The notes: a model not told the origin generated them from the letters alone. DNA of 64,000 nt from Ctenosaura bakeri (GCA_948474755.1 CAOLHI010000481.1:930001-994000), one strand, 5' to 3'. Counted from the stretch's first letter, positions 33,715 through 55,239 are shown. Made by a program: numbers and translations.

Positions 33715-33805
33715 TTGTTGGATTATAGCTCCCATTAGAGTAGCCACTGGTGAGGGTTGCTGGGAACTTCAGCCTAGCAAACTCTGGAAGGCCAGTTGTT
33801 CACCC
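33715..33805. repeat. Dispersed repeat of the TGTAGTCC family
   Basis: TTGTTGGATTATAGCTCCCA, TGAGGGTTGCTGGGAACTTC and AGCAAACTCTGGAAGGCCAG. Confidence 0.55.
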
Positions 33806-33807
33806 CT

Positions 33808-34034
33808 GGAACCCTTTCACACTACACTATGATAGTGCTAACATTCTACCTTAACTGACATAACTGTATCCTATGGAATTCCGGGGGTTGTAGTTTCCTG
33901 AGGCCAAAGAGCTCTCTGGCTGAGAATTCTAAATGCTGTTCCCTAAACTGCAAATCCCAGGAATCCACAGGAAGTTGCCATGACAGTTTGAGTGGAATTA
34001 TAATACTATAGCTGTGCGATGTGAAAAGCCCCCT
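33808..34034. mobile_element. PAL-related element, divergent subtype
   Basis: ACCCTTTCACACTACACTAT to GCTGTGCGATGTGAAAAGCC, with ATCCTATGGAATTCCGGGGG and TGGAATTATAATACTATAGC inside. Confidence 0.75.
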
Positions 34035-34134
34035 GATCTCTTGGCTACTGATGTGGACATCTGCTTCTCCACACAGATTCCTTTTTGTGGGTTGGGTTGA
34101 TCATCATATCACACTGAACACACCCAAATCAAAT

Positions 34135-34363
34135 CAAAGGAGATTCCACCTGAACCTCAGGAAGAAATTCCTGACAGTCAGGGCTGTCCAGCAGTGGAAT
34201 CTGCTGCCTCGGAGTGTAGTGGAGTCTCCTTCCTTGGAGGTTTTTAAGCAGAGGCTGGATGGCCATCTGTCGGGAGTGCTCCGAGGGTGTTCCTGCATGG
34301 CAGGGGGTTGGACTGGATGGCCCCTGGGGTGTCTTCCAACTCTACATTTCTATGATTCTATGA
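34135..34363 (+). mobile_element. CR1 LINE 3' terminal fragment
   Basis: About 230 bp encoding [20 protein letters not shown] and [20 protein letters not shown], then the untranslated end GGGGGTTGGACTGGATGGCC and TTCTATGATTCTATGA. Confidence 0.92.
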
Positions 34364-34422
34364 AATCTTGTCCAATTTCAGAAGTTAAGGATGGTTGGGT
34401 GTGGTTACACCTGGAATGGGAG

Positions 34423-34512
34423 ACTATTTTCTGCACTAAACTGTTATAGTGCTATTATTCCACTTTCAACATCCTATGGAATCCTGGGGTTTGAAGTTTC
34501 GGGAGGGGCCTA
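34423..34512. mobile_element. Half of a PAL element
   Basis: CTATTTTCTGCACTAAACTG to TTTGAAGTTTCGGGAGGGGC is one arm only; the partner arm is absent. Confidence 0.75.
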
Positions 34513-34639
34513 GAGCCATTTCCAGTTTCACAGGAACCACAGAGAAGCTTGATACTCTCCAGTAGTATGAAGCCTCTCTATGGTCCCTGCAAAACCAGAG
34601 GGTTCAGTACTATCCACACTTTCAGGTATCCATAGGGCA

Positions 34640-35430
34640 GCAATGCAGACTTGAGCTGACTGACTTGGATTCAAGTCAGACTTAAGTTGCTTCAGTGACT
34701 TGATTTGGACTCAACTTGGCAATAAATGATGTACTGCCTCAACTTTACAAACTTACAAATTTGAACCATGCTTCCATCTCTTTTTGCCTACTGGTCACAT
34801 GAGAATCTGTCTCAAGTCCAAAGTGTGGGTGCACTTCTCAGAGGGGAACAGCAAATGGGTTAAGCAATGAGCTTGAGGTCTCCTCAGCTTTCTCCACTGC
34901 ATATTGGAGGAGCCTTCTAAAACATTTCCTAAGAGCAGAAGACAAGACTCGCCCCCAGAGTGTAGAGCACATTTCTCAGAGGGAAACAGCAAATGTATTA
35001 GGCAATAGGTTTGAGGCAGAAGGATCTTTCTTTCTAAAACTTTTGAAACTTCAATAATGGGGGGTAAGAAGGATCCTATTTCCCACCTCTGAAAAGTCCT
35101 CCAGTTTTGGAAATGGGCAATAAGAACAATCCCATTCCCCACTTCTAAGGCTGCAGACTTTTTTTATGTCCATTGGCACAAAAGCCTCCAGCTTTGGGAA
35201 GGGGGAGTAAGAGGGATCCATCTGAAGCTTCAGATGGCAAAATTGCAAATATGGAGGGCCAACTCTGCTTAAACTATTAAAACTGACTTTATTTGATTCT
35301 GTGCAGAAATTCTGGAATATAGATTGGAATAAAGTTATCTCCCATATTTGAGACTTGATTTGAAAGTATCCTCAAGGACTTGAGACTCGACTTGAGATCT
35401 GGAGTAAAAGACTTAAATATATTACTGCTA
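34640..35430. repeat. Unclassified repeat with CTTGAGTC-like ends and internal duplication
   Basis: The left (GACTTGGATTCAAGTCAGAC, GACTTGATTTGGACTCAACT) and right (GAGACTTGATTTGAAAGTAT, GACTTGAGACTCGACTTGAG) ends share an ACTTG/CAAGT vocabulary. Inside, a segment with CTTCTCAGAGGGGAACAGCA at about 34830 is repeated as TTTCTCAGAGGGAAACAGCA near 34971. Confidence 0.5.
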
Positions 35431-35512
35431 TAGTGGAGTCTTGGAATGTATCCCCCACAGATAAGAGAGGATTACTATGTCTCCAGATAGGGTGAGGGAG
35501 GAATCCTGCTTA

Positions 35513-35602
35513 AACCCTAAAGATTGGCTGGCAGTCGAAGTGGACAATACTGGGACCAATGGTCTGGCACAGTAAGAGGCAGCTTCCCATGTTCCTATAT
35601 CT
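35513..35602 (+). repeat. SINE-C 3' end
   Basis: GGACAATACTGGGACCAATG, GTCTGGCACAGTAAGAGGCA and GCTTCCCATGTTCC are the diagnostic tail. Confidence 0.72.
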
Positions 35603-37234
35603 GACAAGGTATCTGGCTTGAAAAACATGAAAAACAGAAAATCCTAGATCTTAAGAAAAGTTCCACATTGTTCCACTTGTCATTGTATGACAAGGCACTG
35701 CTAAAGAAACTTCCATTTCTGCAGAACAAAAGACTCACAATATAATTAAGCCATTGGGAGTCTCTATGGCTTCCTTTTAGCTGCTCCCATAATGGGAATG
35801 CACAGAAAGCGAGTATCTCTCCCACCCTCTCCCCGATTTCCAAGTTCTGGTTGTTGGAGTTTCCTTTTCATCTTTCTGTGAATTAATTTGGCCTCTAAAG
35901 AAGTAATGTGTGTTTGGTGATCTCCAAGCTCAGTGGAAGAAAAGCTTTCTAGAGCAATGCAAATTTACGGTTGAGGATCCTGTAAAAAAGAAACCATCAG
36001 ACCATTGTACTCAGTAAATGGTAGAATCTTTGAATTGGAAATTGCAAACAAATTGGGAAGAACTCCAAGAACAGGGACAAGGCTTCCAAGGATGTGTCCT
36101 AGAATGACAGGAAATTAACAGCCAAACTGGACATGATGCTAATCTGTAAGTTTAGGAAACAAGACAAATTTTCTCTAACCAGTTGCTAGGCTTTAACTGC
36201 ACCCTTATTGTTCTCAAATATTAGGGGATATTTACCAAATATAGGGAGTTGATTTGTACTTTCATTAATTTGAGTTACTCTGATGATAATCACCAATGTG
36301 CTTGTAGATAACTCATCTTAATTTTTTCATTAGCATTAACATCTTATTTGCTCTACAATGAAAGCAATACGAATCCCTATAAGCAAATGGCAGCTAATCC
36401 GAATTTTAGATAGTACTGAAATACTGGCCAAGCTGACAGGTAAGATTAAGTGAAGAACTAGGCTCCTGTAGAGATGTAATTATTAGGTTATTGTGTTCCT
36501 GAAGACAGTGATGAGTAATGTTAACAATTTTCGTCCCACTGCAATAAAGTCTTTGAAAACCACAATTTTTGAAGGCTGCTCATAATTTGGGACTAATTCT
36601 GGCCAAATTTGCTTTTTTTTTCTTTGCACAGAAAACAGCATTTTCTGTGCAGTAAACAGCCTGATGAAGAAAACAATTATTTCCCAGACAGAAAATGCTT
36701 TTTCCTGTGCAAAATGTTGCTTTCTATGCAAATTAAGTGCATATGAATTTTGCACAGAACAGATCCCCAGTTACTGCATTTTCTGTGCAGGAAATAATAT
36801 TCCTGTTTTCACTGCAGGCATTGGTGTTTTCTGCACAAAACAACCACGTATGAATTTTGCACAGGAGTCATCTCAAACTGTAAGATTCTTGCAGCCCAGG
36901 ACTCTTCTTATCAGAGTTTCCTAATACTTGAAAAAATATGTTTTTTAAAAAACTCATTTTGCAAATCTTTTTGAATATTCTTTCTATCCCTAGTTTCCTG
37001 ATTCTACTGGGACACTGTTCACTCTATACCAGAACATATAATGGTTGTAAAAAGAGAGGAAAATCATATTTTCTTGAAATCCTAATCTTCCAAATAAGAG
37101 TATTAACAAGTAAAGGTGAATCTGCCATGTCATAGAAAGTAAAAGAAGTCTTATTTTTGTTGCTTATAGAGACAGAAAAGGGGGTGGGGGGATTGAATAT
37201 ATACACCAAGAATACAGCACACGCAAGAGCTGGT
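35603..37234. other. Intergenic sequence between KISS2 and the LDHB 3' end
   Basis: AT-rich with the TTTTCTGTGCA cluster at 36620-36880. No exon recognised on either strand. Confidence 0.55.
36620..36880. repeat. Irregular cluster of TTTTCTGTGCA-like motifs
   Basis: TTTTCTGTGCAG, TTTGCACAGAAAA, TTCCTGTGCAAAATG, GAATTTTGCACAG (twice, about 36746 and 36850), CATTTTCTGTGCAGG and TTTTCTGCACAAAAC occur in both orientations over 260 bp. Not periodic. Probably one dispersed repeat; family not recognised. Confidence 0.6.
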
Positions 37235-37240
37235 TTTATT
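37235..37240 (-). other. LDHB: LDHB poly(A) signal AATAAA
   Basis: A canonical AATAAA on the minus strand lies about 190 bases downstream of the stop codon, giving a short 3' UTR. A T/GT-rich stretch (TTGGTGTATATATTC) follows, as expected downstream of a cleavage site. Confidence 0.75.
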
Positions 37241-37432
37241 TGTTCAACAAGTCTGCGAGAACAAGAAGCACACATCTTAGCTGTGGTGGATGAAAAGTTG
37301 TAACATCTGGGGAAGTTTACTGGAAGCTCGGCTACTGAGTTAAACGAGGAAGGCTCACTTCAAAAGCGTAGGGTTTAACTTTGAGCACTGGTTGCCTTCT
37401 CCTTGCTGGAAAGAATGGAAACATTCCTATGT

Positions 37433-47984
<10,552 letters not shown>

Positions 47985-48433
47985 GGCTCTCTGTGAAGAG
48001 AGAGATGGACAAGCTGAAGTTTCTGTGTTCTTCAAAAGAAAAGCCAGATTCTCCAGAGCTCTGACCAAATCCAGTAATTAACACTAGCAAAACACAGAGA
48101 GAAATCACAGACACGGAGATCCTTGGTAAGCAGCAACAGATCAGCAATGGACTCTACCAGCAGTTTAGCAACAGTCACTTTTAAAAGAAAGGAATTGGAG
48201 TGGTAAAGATCACTGATCTGTAGTGGTCTCATGGAAAGGCTTCTCAGGGAAATGTTCATTGGATACAAGCAGATAACTGGCCATATCTCCCTCAGCCCCC
48301 ATTTTCTTCTTGCCTCCAGTTGGTGGATCTGACTAAGAACAAAAGCAGCTCCCTGAAAGGCTGAAACCTCCATTCCATGGCTCTCTTTCAGCAGATCCTC
48401 TTTCTTTCTTCTACATAACTGATAGTATCATCT

Positions 48434-48485
48434 GTTAGAATTATAGAGTTCAAAGGCAGTTTGGAGATCATCTAGTCCAAAGGCA
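48434..48485 (-). mobile_element. Very short CR1-like 3' end fragment
   Basis: TTAGAATTATAGAGTTCAAA followed by GATCATCTAGTCCAAAGGCA resembles a reversed CR1 3' terminus. Only about 50 bp remain. Confidence 0.5.
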
Positions 48486-49020
48486 GATAGACCTCATACT
48501 TCTTGGATCAAATTTAGGTTATTTTTTTTAACTAGTATCCCAAGGTGTACCAACCAAAAGTTGGTACCAAAATTAATGCTTAGTATCAAACTGTGCTGAA
48601 CCCAGGAACTTGCTCTTGAGCAGCACAAATGAACAAAGCTCACAGCCCAGCTAAATAAAAATCTGAATACTCTGGTTTTCTTCATTTCAGCAGTTTAGGT
48701 TTTTTTTTTTTTAGTTGGGTGGTTTATTTGGCTGCTGCTATGTGTAAACATTTGGTTTAACGTTTAACTACCACTCTGCATCTGCTGAAAATCTCCTGGA
48801 TATCAAATCATTAGAACCAGACTTATTTTCCATGCACCTCAATCTAGATAACCCTATTGTTCCATACAGGTTGTGGTGTTTGCTATTTACTTTATTAGTA
48901 AAAGAGCAAACAGTTGCACTTTGAGACAATCTGTGGTTAAGATCTCTTCATCTCTGGTGTTTTGTGGTCTCACTTCCAATAAAAGGCAGTGACATTTCCC
49001 ACTGACGTTTTCATTAATAG

Positions 49021-49338
49021 GAGAATCATAGAATCATAGAGCTGGAAGAGACCACAGGGACCATCAAGTCCAACCCCCTGCCATGCAGGAACACCCATCA
49101 AAGCACTCCCAACAGATGGCCGTCCAGCCTCTCCTTAAAAACCTCCAAAGAAGGAGACTCCACCACGCTCCGAGGCAGCAGATTTCACTGCCGGACAGCT
49201 CTGACTGCCAGGAAGTTCTTCCTGAGGTTCAAGTGGAATCTCCTTTCCTGCAGCTTGAATCCATTGCTCCTTGTCCTAGTCTCTGGAGTGGCAGAGAACA
49301 AGCCCGCTCCCTCCTCAACATGACATCGCTTCAGAGGA
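49021..49338 (-). mobile_element. CR1 LINE 3' fragment upstream of LDHB first coding exon
   Basis: Starts with GAATCATAGAATCATAGAGC and reads back through the reversed [11 protein letters not shown] coding region to TCCCTCCTCAACATGACATC. It lies in the large LDHB 5' intron, in the same orientation as the gene. Confidence 0.9.
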
Positions 49339-49679
49339 AATGTCCAGTGGGAAAACTGCAAGGTGTATGTCTTGGAGAGGAAACCTCTGAGTATTCAGAC
49401 ATTGTGGGACTTCCAGGTCCCAAAAACTCCAGTCAGTGTGCTGGGAATTCTGAGATTGGTAGTACTTCCAACATACAATCCTTCTGAACAAATCCCTCCA
49501 AAATAATCAGAAATTCCAGGTTATTTATTTATCACTTTATTTATACCTCCTTTTTCTCCTCAACCTGGGACTCAAAATGGCTTATACATCTAAAACATGC
49601 AAAAAGTAATGATTAAAATACTATTAAGCTGCTGCAGAAGATACAGTTTGGAGGCATTTTCCCATTCTGTTATCAATTA

Positions 49680-50412
49680 TAAGATGGTTTACAGAAATAC
49701 AGAAATATAGGATGGGGGACACGTGGTTGGATAGCAGTACGTGTGAAAGGGATCTAGGAGTCTTCATAGATCACAAGCTGAACATGAGTCAGCAGTGTGA
49801 TGTGGCAGCCAAGAAAGCCAATGCAATTCTCGGCTGCATCAATAGGAGGATGGTGTCTAGATCGAGGGAGGTACTGGTACCACTCTACTCTGCTTTGGTT
49901 AGACCTCATCTTGAATACTGTGTCCAGTTCTGGGCACCCCAGTTCAAGAAGGACATGGTCAAGCTGGAGCAGGTCCAGAGGAGGGCGACCAAAATGGTGA
50001 GAGGCCTGGAAGTCATGCCCTATGAGGATAGACTTAGAGAGCTGGGTATGTTTAGTCTGCAGAAGAGAAGGTTAAGAGGGTACATAGTAGCCATGTTTAA
50101 ATATTTGAAGGGATGCCATGTGGAGGAGGGAGAGGGCTTGTTTTCTGTTGCTCCAGAGACCAGGACAAGGAGCAATGGATTCAAGCTGCAGGAAAGGAGA
50201 TTCCACCTCAGGAAGAACTTCCTGACAGTCAGGGCTGTCTGGCAGTGGAATCTGCTGCCTTGGAGTGTAGTGGAGTCTCCTTCCTTGGAGGTTTTTAAGC
50301 AGAGGCTGGATGGTCATCTGTTGGGAGTGCTTTGAGGGTGTTCCTATATGGCAGGGGGTTGGACTGGATGGCCCCTGAGGTCTCTTCCAACTCTACATTT
50401 CTATGATTCTAT
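49680..50412 (+). mobile_element. CR1 LINE 3' fragment with a 207-codon open frame
   Basis: One uninterrupted frame from 49712 to 50335 encodes MGDTWLDSSTCERDLGVFID to [13 protein letters not shown], the C-terminal part of the CR1 ORF2 protein, followed by the usual 3' end and TTCTATGATTCTATGG. The intact frame suggests a young copy. It is 5'-truncated, so it has no reverse transcriptase or endonuclease domain. Confidence 0.94.
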
Positions 50413-50418
50413 GGTTTA

Positions 50419-50882
50419 TAGTCACCCCTCCACATTAGCAGGTTTAACTTGCATGGATTTATTTGTTTCTCTAAACCCTGCCCCCTCCCAGTGGTTCTTT
50501 CCTGGGGGAACCTTCCCTCTCAGCAGTTCCAATCAGTCCACACAGCCCTTTAAAAACCTGCCTCTGGTCCTCTTCCTCCACCACCAGCCACTGCCTGACC
50601 AGCTAGGAATGGCTCACACTCAAATTTCTCAGCACCATGAATCCTCTCCCAATGCCCCCCAACACCAAAGGAAAGAGATGGGCAAGAGAGAAGTCATAGA
50701 GGGCTACCAGGCCAATCCACACTCCCCTTTTCCTGACCTGGTTTGGACCACAAGTGCCCATGCTCCCCACCATGCTTCAGCCCGCTTCCCACTGAGATGC
50801 ACATACATTTTGACAGTTGCAGTTTTTCCACTTTTGTGGAGATTCTGCACTCCTAATCCTATGACATGGGGACGGCTGACTG
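50419..50882. mobile_element. TIG element, 464 bp
   Basis: TA|TAGTCACCCCTCCACATTAG left and GGGGACGGCTGACTG|TA right, with AGTGGTTCTTTCCTGGGGGA and CTCAGCACCATGAATCC inside. It directly follows the CR1 that ends at 50412. Confidence 0.82.
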
Positions 50883-51064
50883 TATTTTGCTCCCCCCAAA
50901 AAACATGGAAGCATTGAGTAGCTTTTAAAATATTATTAAGAGACAATTGTAATGAATTCTTTCATGATGTTACAATGGATGGGAACTATGTAATTTTTCA
51001 AAGCATCTTTCTGTTCTTCAATAATCATACTCTTCTCTGCCCTTCCATACAATTGTAACACTAT

Positions 51065-51266
51065 GGCCATTTCCGCACTAGACTATTATAGTGCTATTAT
51101 TCCACTTTCAACATCCTATGGAATCCTGGGGTTTGTAGTTTCCTGAGGCCAAAGAGCCCTCTGGCTGAGAATTCTAAAGACCCCTCCCTAAACTGCAAAC
51201 CCCAAGATTCCATAGGAGATTGAAAGTGGAATCATAGCACTATAACAGTGTAGTGCAGAAATGGCC
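51065..51266. mobile_element. PAL element with TAT duplication, LDHB 5' intron
   Basis: GGCCATTTCCGCACTAGACT to AGTGTAGTGCAGAAATGGCC, flanked by TAT (51062-51064 and 51267-51269). It is followed at once by a second, partial PAL-like copy. Confidence 0.86.
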
Positions 51267-51403
51267 TATGATTCCACTTTATCTGCCATTTCTGCCTCCT
51301 ATGGAATCCTGGGACATGTAGTTCAGCTCTGGCTGAGAATTCTAAATACCTCCCCCTAAACTGCAAATCCCAGGATTCCACAGGATGTTGCTATGACAAG
51401 TTA
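51267..51403. mobile_element. Partial PAL-like element in tandem with the previous one
   Basis: TATGATTCCACTTTATCTGC, CTATGGAATCCTGGGACATG and CAGGATTCCACAGGATGTTG show a second, incomplete copy, cut at its right by the SINE-A insertion at 51406. Confidence 0.7.
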
Positions 51404-51405
51404 AA

Positions 51406-51643
51406 GGAGCCGTGGTGGCGCAGTGGTTAAATGCCAGTACTGCAAGTCACAAGGTTGTGCGTTCGATCCTGCCCGGCTCCAAGGCTGACTCAGCCTTCCA
51501 TCCTTTCGCAGGTCGGTAAAATGAGTACCCAGCTTGTCGGGGGCATGTATAGAAATGTTTCAAAATACATGCTATTTGTACGTTGTTCGCCGCCTCGATC
51601 CATAGGGAGAGGCGGGATACAAATAAATAAATAAATAAATAAG
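51406..51643 (+). repeat. SINE-A, full length, LDHB 5' intron
   Basis: A tRNA-like head with A box GTGGCGCAGTGG and B box GTTCGATCCTG, body GGTCGGTAAAATGAGTACCC, tail hairpin CCGCCTCGATCC/GGGAGAGGCGGG and (AAAT)n. The polymerase III promoter boxes are intact. It is not a tRNA gene. Confidence 0.88.
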
Positions 51644-52767
51644 CTACCGCAGTTTACAAAGAACAGACTTCCCTACAAAGAGGAGCTTATCAAAATGAGT
51701 ACACACTTCTCTCATGACGACGTCTGTCCAGGAAATAGGCCACCAAACACGGAGCAAAATGACAGACAGGCCTCACCCTGCTGCTAACCTTTTACCGTCA
51801 CTGCTTTTATTGGCTTGTTTGATTGTCTTCGCCTTGACACCGTCTAATGAGGATGTTTGCTGTTGATGTTAGCAAGTATGCCTGGGGGAGCTTTACCTTG
51901 CAGAGCTGCTCCTCTCGCGGTGGCTACACTCTCCCGCTTACCTTCTCTCCGATGCACCGATTCGGAGGCCACCTGTCACTGCCTCCACTGCCGTTCAGTG
52001 GGCCCGAGTAGTTGTAAAAAATAAAGCAGGTGAAGTCGCTCATAGTGAACTTCTACTGCTTTCGGGCAGCAACAGCGCGACACAGAACTGACATGGTCCC
52101 TGCCCAGACAGGCTTACAGTCTACAGTAACAGACAAAACAGGACAATTGGGGTGGGGAGGTGATGTTAAAGCTAAGAAGTTTCCAAGGGCCTTCCTCTAT
52201 CTATTCATGACAGGCAGAAGCCAAGGAACTGAAGTTATCGGATCACTTATTTGGAGTCCAGTGGTCTTCAGTGCAGCAACTCCTGGGGAAAGTGTGGTCC
52301 ATGGGGACATTGGAGGCCCCAGTGTGATTTTGCCTGCACCGACACGAATATTCTAGCTGATTTTCAGCCCCCCAAACACTTTAAAAATGTCCCCTGAAAC
52401 ACTGTGATCTGCCTTTCTCTACTGTTTTAAAACTAAATACTAGCTGAAAATGAAAACAGAAGTGGAACAACATTTCCAGCTTGGAGCAGGAGCAAGTGCG
52501 TGGCCCACCAGATGAAATGTGAAGGTGAAACCTGGCCCTCATTCCCAACACAGCTGCTCATCTTGCCTTAGGAAAAGCAGTAGTGGCAGCTTCCATATCA
52601 GTGGGGCACTGAAATCTAGCCCCAGGTCTTGAACCTAAGACTCAAACCTACCCAAGCTGCTAAACAGGGATGGACAGCATCCTTAAAGTTTAGCTAAAAT
52701 TCCAGAACAGACTGTCCTGGACCTCAAACACCGGTGGGATGCAGAAGCATTAGAACCTACAGTGAAG
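51644..52767. other. LDHB 5' intron segment around the candidate alternative exon
   Basis: Mostly unique-looking, more CpG-bearing than its surroundings near 51900-52070. It contains the 34-codon candidate exon (51942-52043). Confidence 0.5.
51942..52043 (-). CDS. Possible alternative LDHB first exon with in-frame leader
   Basis: A minus-strand ATG at 52043 opens 34 codons (MSDFTCFIFYNYSG..., ending CIGEK) that stop exactly at a perfect donor, GAGAAG|GTAAGC. Joined to the LDHB acceptor at 47990, the leader continues [10 protein letters not shown] in frame, with no stop. I do not recognise the leader. Sequence just upstream (TGTAAGCCTGTCTGGGCAGG) looks repeat-derived, so this may be an exonised repeat or chance. 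Not used in the 333-residue LDHB call. Confidence 0.3.
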
Positions 52768-53302
52768 AACTGGGATTGTAGATCAGTGGCCAAGGACAGG
52801 CTTTGTGCACAAAAAGTCCTAGGTTCAAGACCTGAGGCCCTTCCACACTACACAGTTATAGTGCTATGATTCCACTTCAACTCCCATGGTTCCATCCTAT
52901 GGAATCTTTGGATTTGCAGTTCAGGGTAGGACATTTAGAATTCTCAGCCCAAGAACTTTAGGACCTCATCAAAGTGTGCATCTCAGGATTCTACAGGATG
53001 CAGCTATGGCAGTGAAAATGGAATCATAGTGCTATATCAGCACAGTGTCAAAGGGCCCTGATGCCTCCAAGGTATGTCTGGGACAGTGTAACTGGTTAAG
53101 TGAAATGGACCAGTGTAACTGGTAAGTAAATGGACCAATGGTATGACTGTCAGCTTGGAAAGGTATTTTTGGGGCCACAACTGTCAGAATCCACAAACAG
53201 AACAACCACTGCCTATCCTCACTAGGAAATTTTGGGAACTGTAGTCCAAAAAAGTTAACTTTTTCAAGCTATTTTACTCAGCATAAGGCAGTTTCCTGTG
53301 TC
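52768..53302 (+). repeat. SINE-C carrying two later insertions
   Basis: Head TTGTAGATCAGTGGCCAAGG and B box CTAGGTTCAAGACC lie left of the PAL-related element (52836-53058). Body CAAGGTATGTCTGGGACAGT and TGGACCAATGGTATGACTGT follow. A fragment with GGAACTGTAGTCCAAAAAAG (53159-53275) separates this from the tail CAGCATAAGGCAGTTTCCTG. Confidence 0.7.
52836..53058. mobile_element. PAL-related element with TGA duplication, splitting a SINE-C
   Basis: GGCCCTTCCACACTACACAG to GTGTCAAAGGGCCC, flanked by TGA (52833-52835 and 53059-53061). SINE-C sequence continues on each side. Confidence 0.82.
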
Positions 53303-53374
53303 CTTTTTCAGAGCATTTTGTTCTTCAGAACCAGGAGGGATGGAATCTTACTTGATTTTTAGAGAGGAAATCAC

Positions 53375-53525
53375 AGCTCAGTGGTAGAACACCATCTTTA
53401 TATGCAAAAGATCCCAGGTAGGGTTGTGATATAACTTCTGTCTGAAAGCCAATCCACATCAACAACAGTAGGGTAGAAGGATCAATGGTCTGATTCAGTA
53501 TAGAGCAGTTCTGTATACTCAGGGA
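53375..53525 (+). repeat. SINE-C
   Basis: AGCTCAGTGGTAGAACACCA head, AAAAGATCCCAGGTAGGGTT and GATCAATGGTCTGATTCAGT tail. Confidence 0.75.
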
Positions 53526-53689
53526 TAACACACAAAAATCAGTTATGGGCTGATCTGAACATGCCTCTCTCTGATGTGCTCCTGCAGTGATCTTGAGTGG
53601 TACATATAAATAAAGTTTTCTTAATGGCACTGTGCCCTACAGGGATGTCAGGTGATACAACAGCTCTACTATGAAGTCTGAGCTGAACA

Positions 53690-53890
53690 GTTGTTGTCTA
53701 GCTTCATTTCCAACTTATGGTGACACTATCACAAAGTTTTCTTGTGAAGATTTGTTCAGAAGGGGTTTGCCTTTGCCTTCCTCTAACGATAAGAGAATGT
53801 GACCTACACAAGGCCAATTGGGGGGGGGGTCCCATGGCTGAGTAGGGATTCAAACCCTTGTCTCTAGAGTTATTGTCCATTGGGCTACAA
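53690..53890 (-). repeat. SINE-B
   Basis: TTTCCAACTTATGGTGACAC, GTTTGCCTTTGCCTTCCTCT, CCCATGGCTGAGTAGGGATT reversed, with a run of ten G inside. Confidence 0.77.
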
Positions 53891-54640
53891 CTCTCATTTT
53901 ATACATGCCAGAAGCCCCCAAAAGTTGCAACCATGGGTTGATGGATAAATGCACTTCTAAATCTCTTCAAAAATCATATGCAGACAAGACCTCTGCCACT
54001 TGCAAATAATTCTACTTAATTCAGGATGGACTCGAGGTTATCTGTCTGCAGTAGCGTGCATCATAATAGGTGCTATGTGATGCTCACCACTACCCATGGT
54101 GATATAAGCCATTCTACCACTTTATACAATTGCATTTATTCAGCGCATGCCTTCTTTGGGAAAAATGAGGCAGCAAGACTTTTAAACCATGGGTCAAACC
54201 ATCTGGTGTGCTCTGGACAATAAGGACCACAACTCCCATCATTCCAAGACCACTGGCCATGCTGACTGGGCCTAATTCCTAGACCAGAACATTTGGAGGG
54301 CACCAAGTTATCCCCCTCCTGATTTAATTACTAAAATTCTGGACTGTACCAAAAAAAACATTCAAAAGTATATTTTTTCCCTAAGAAAACAATTTGTTCA
54401 TTATTTAAAGCCAGGGTAGGAATCATGTTGGATTATGACTCCCAGCATTCCCTACTATTAGATGGGCTGGACAGGGCTTATGGGAATTGCAATGGGGGGC
54501 ACAATTCCCACTGTTGTTTTAATGTGCCCTCAAGCAAAAATCTTGTATTCCTTGCTCATTCCAGCACTGCAAAGTACCATGCTAACTAGCAACAAGATTG
54601 AGACGATGCTATATATTCTTCCATGTGAAGTGCTAGATTA

Positions 54641-55107
54641 CAGTTGGCCCTCTGTATTTGTTAGGGGTAGGGGTGCAGGACCCCTGCAAAAGTGGAAAAA
54701 TTACCAAAGGGTGTGTGTCTGAGGGATGGTGGGAAGAGTGGGCACCCAGGGTCCAAACCAGGTCAGGGAAAGGAGAGGGAAAGGGGGTGAGTCGGCGTGG
54801 TGACCCTATACTTCCTCTCTCTTGCCCACCTCTCTCCTTGGGTGTATGGGGGGGGCCACTGGGAGAGGGTTTGTGGTGCTGAGAAATATGACTATGATCC
54901 ATCCTTAACTGGCCAGGCAGTGACTGATGGAGCAGGAGGAGGGCCAGAGGTTTTTAAAGAGCTGTGTGGCCTGATCAGAGCTGCTGAGAAAAAAGGTTCC
55001 CTTGGAAAAGAAGCACCTGAGTGGGAGGGCAGGGTTGGAGAAACTTGCAAATAATTAAATCTGTGGAATTAAATCTGTGGAAGTAAAAACCCACAAATGG
55101 TCGGCTG
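54641..55107. mobile_element. TIG element, 467 bp, TA duplication
   Basis: TA|CAGTTGGCCCTCTGTATTTG left and CACAAATGGTCGGCTG|TA right. The interior is the reverse orientation of the 37708 and 50419 copies (GGTTTGTGGTGCTGAGAAAT). Confidence 0.83.
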
Positions 55108-55239
55108 TACTTCATGCAAGGAGTAGTTGGAAGGAGCCCAGAAAAATGTGGAATAGGTCCAACTTTCCTGGGACAAATAGAAGGCATTAAGAAGGGCTGA
55201 GAGCCAACATAGTATAGTGGTTTGAATGTTGAGACAAGG

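Noticed and set aside
49712..50335. 207-codon frame as a host gene
   Set aside because: Its sequence is the C-terminal end of the CR1 ORF2 protein, repeated at many places here and followed by the CR1 3' terminus.
51406..51480. tRNA-like sequence with A and B boxes
   Set aside because: It is the head of a SINE-A with body, hairpin tail and (AAAT)n, and lacks a full cloverleaf.
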